This document shows, piece after piece, positions 5,906-6,315 of a stretch of 6,315 bases of DNA. Source of the stretch: Alphaproteobacteria bacterium (lineage in GTDB: Bacteria; Pseudomonadota; Alphaproteobacteria; UBA9219); NCBI GenBank assembly GCA_028865155.1, contig JAGWKW010000078.1:1-6315 (forward strand), written 5' to 3'. The stretch's first letter is position 1; every line of letters begins with the position of its first letter. A program made the translations under genes and the position numbers. Under the pieces are notes generated by a model. That model saw only the letters and a program-made list of their open reading frames with translations. It was not told where the DNA came from and did not search any database.

Positions 5906-6315
5906 ATGAACCTCGCCGCCCTTTATCACAAGAAAACGACCGCAGGCGAATTGCGCCCCGACCCGGCGCAGGAAGCCGCCATACCCGTCTTGCAGGCTTT
6001 TGCCGACGGGCTGAACGGCTACCGTCCGCCTGCGCGCGGGTTATGGCGACGTTTTTTCGCCGATGCGCCGCGCCCTGCCGGGCCGCAGGGGCTTTACCTC
6101 TATGGCGATGTCGGGCGCGGCAAATCGATGCTGATGGATCTGTTTTTCGCCGAGGCTCCCGTCGAAAAGAAACGCCGCGTCCACTTCCATCAATTCATGC
6201 TCGAAATCCATGCCCGGCTGAACCGTTTGCAGCAGGAAGAAGCGCCGGGCGTCCTGCCGCGCGTCGGGCGCGAGATCGCGGCCGAGACATGGCTTCTGTG
6301 CTTCGACGAATTCCA
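5906..6315 (+). CDS. zapE: Cell division protein ZapE / AFG1-like ATPase, 3' part beyond window
   Basis: The first 136 residues of an AFG1/ZapE-family P-loop ATPase of the AAA+ type. In E. coli, ZapE associates with the division apparatus and affects Z-ring stability; mitochondrial AFG1/LACE1 relatives act in protein quality control. Visible features are LYLYGDVGRGKSMLMDLFF with Walker A GDVGRGKS (67-74), the family signature FHQFMLEIHARL (94-105), and Walker B LLCFDEF (130-136) at the very end of the window. The N-terminal YHKKTTAGELRPDPAQ matches the conserved substrate-independent opening of the family. The start is ATG at 5906-5908; an adjacent in-frame GTG at 5903 is an alternative. The ribosome site is weak (AGG four bases upstream of the ATG). 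The Walker B and everything after it, including the arginine finger, are mostly off the edge, so integrity cannot be judged. Confidence 0.93.
   Translation, partial: MNLAALYHKKTTAGELRPDPAQEAAIPVLQAFADGLNGYRPPARGLWRRFFADAPRPAGPQGLYLYGDVGRGKSMLMDLFFAEAPVEKKRRVHFHQFMLEIHARLNRLQQEEAPGVLPRVGREIAAETWLLCFDEF

Noticed and set aside
1..6315. CRISPR array, insertion sequence, tRNA/rRNA gene or attachment site
   Set aside because: Reading both strands showed no regularly spaced repeats, no transposase or integrase motifs, no cloverleaf sequence and no long direct repeats at gene boundaries.

Overview
The window is an ordinary chromosomal stretch of a GC-rich proteobacterium, most likely an alphaproteobacterium. 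The pointers are the gpmI-envC pair joined by an ATG/stop overlap, an RpmH of 44 residues, and the protein types seen (YebC beginning MAGHSHAKN, a ZapE-type AFG1-like ATPase, and a small RnpA just behind rpmH). This placement is inference from family resemblance. I cannot name a genus.

Layout. Positions 1-2585 (+ strand) hold the 3' most of gpmI (glycolytic phosphoglycerate mutase), then envC, an M23/LytM protein without its zinc ligands that probably activates cell-wall amidases at division. Positions 2586-3158 (- strand) hold an unrecognised 190-residue protein that abuts envC tail to tail with no gap. It is visibly AT-richer and uses different arginine codons from its neighbours. Positions 3159-3412 are an AT-rich intergenic stretch ending in a near-consensus sigma70 promoter. 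Positions 3413-3908 (+) are the rpmH-rnpA operon (ribosomal protein L34 and the RNase P protein). rnpA probably starts at a TTG directly after the rpmH stop.

Positions 3915-5792 (- strand) are a two-gene unit, ychF first and then yebC 15 bases later. It runs convergently into rnpA with only 6 bases between stops. Positions 5793-5905 form a short AT-rich divergent control region, and zapE begins at about 5906 (+) and runs off the window.

The theme is housekeeping: glycolysis, ribosome and tRNA maturation, translation-linked factors, and septal wall remodelling (EnvC and ZapE are both division-associated). I found no CRISPR array, insertion sequence, tRNA, rRNA, toxin-antitoxin or defence cassette. 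I see no evidence for an undescribed multi-gene system. The least explained parts are the orphan gene at 2586-3158 with its upstream region, and two departures from common gene order: no ctpA directly after envC, and no yidD/yidC after rnpA.
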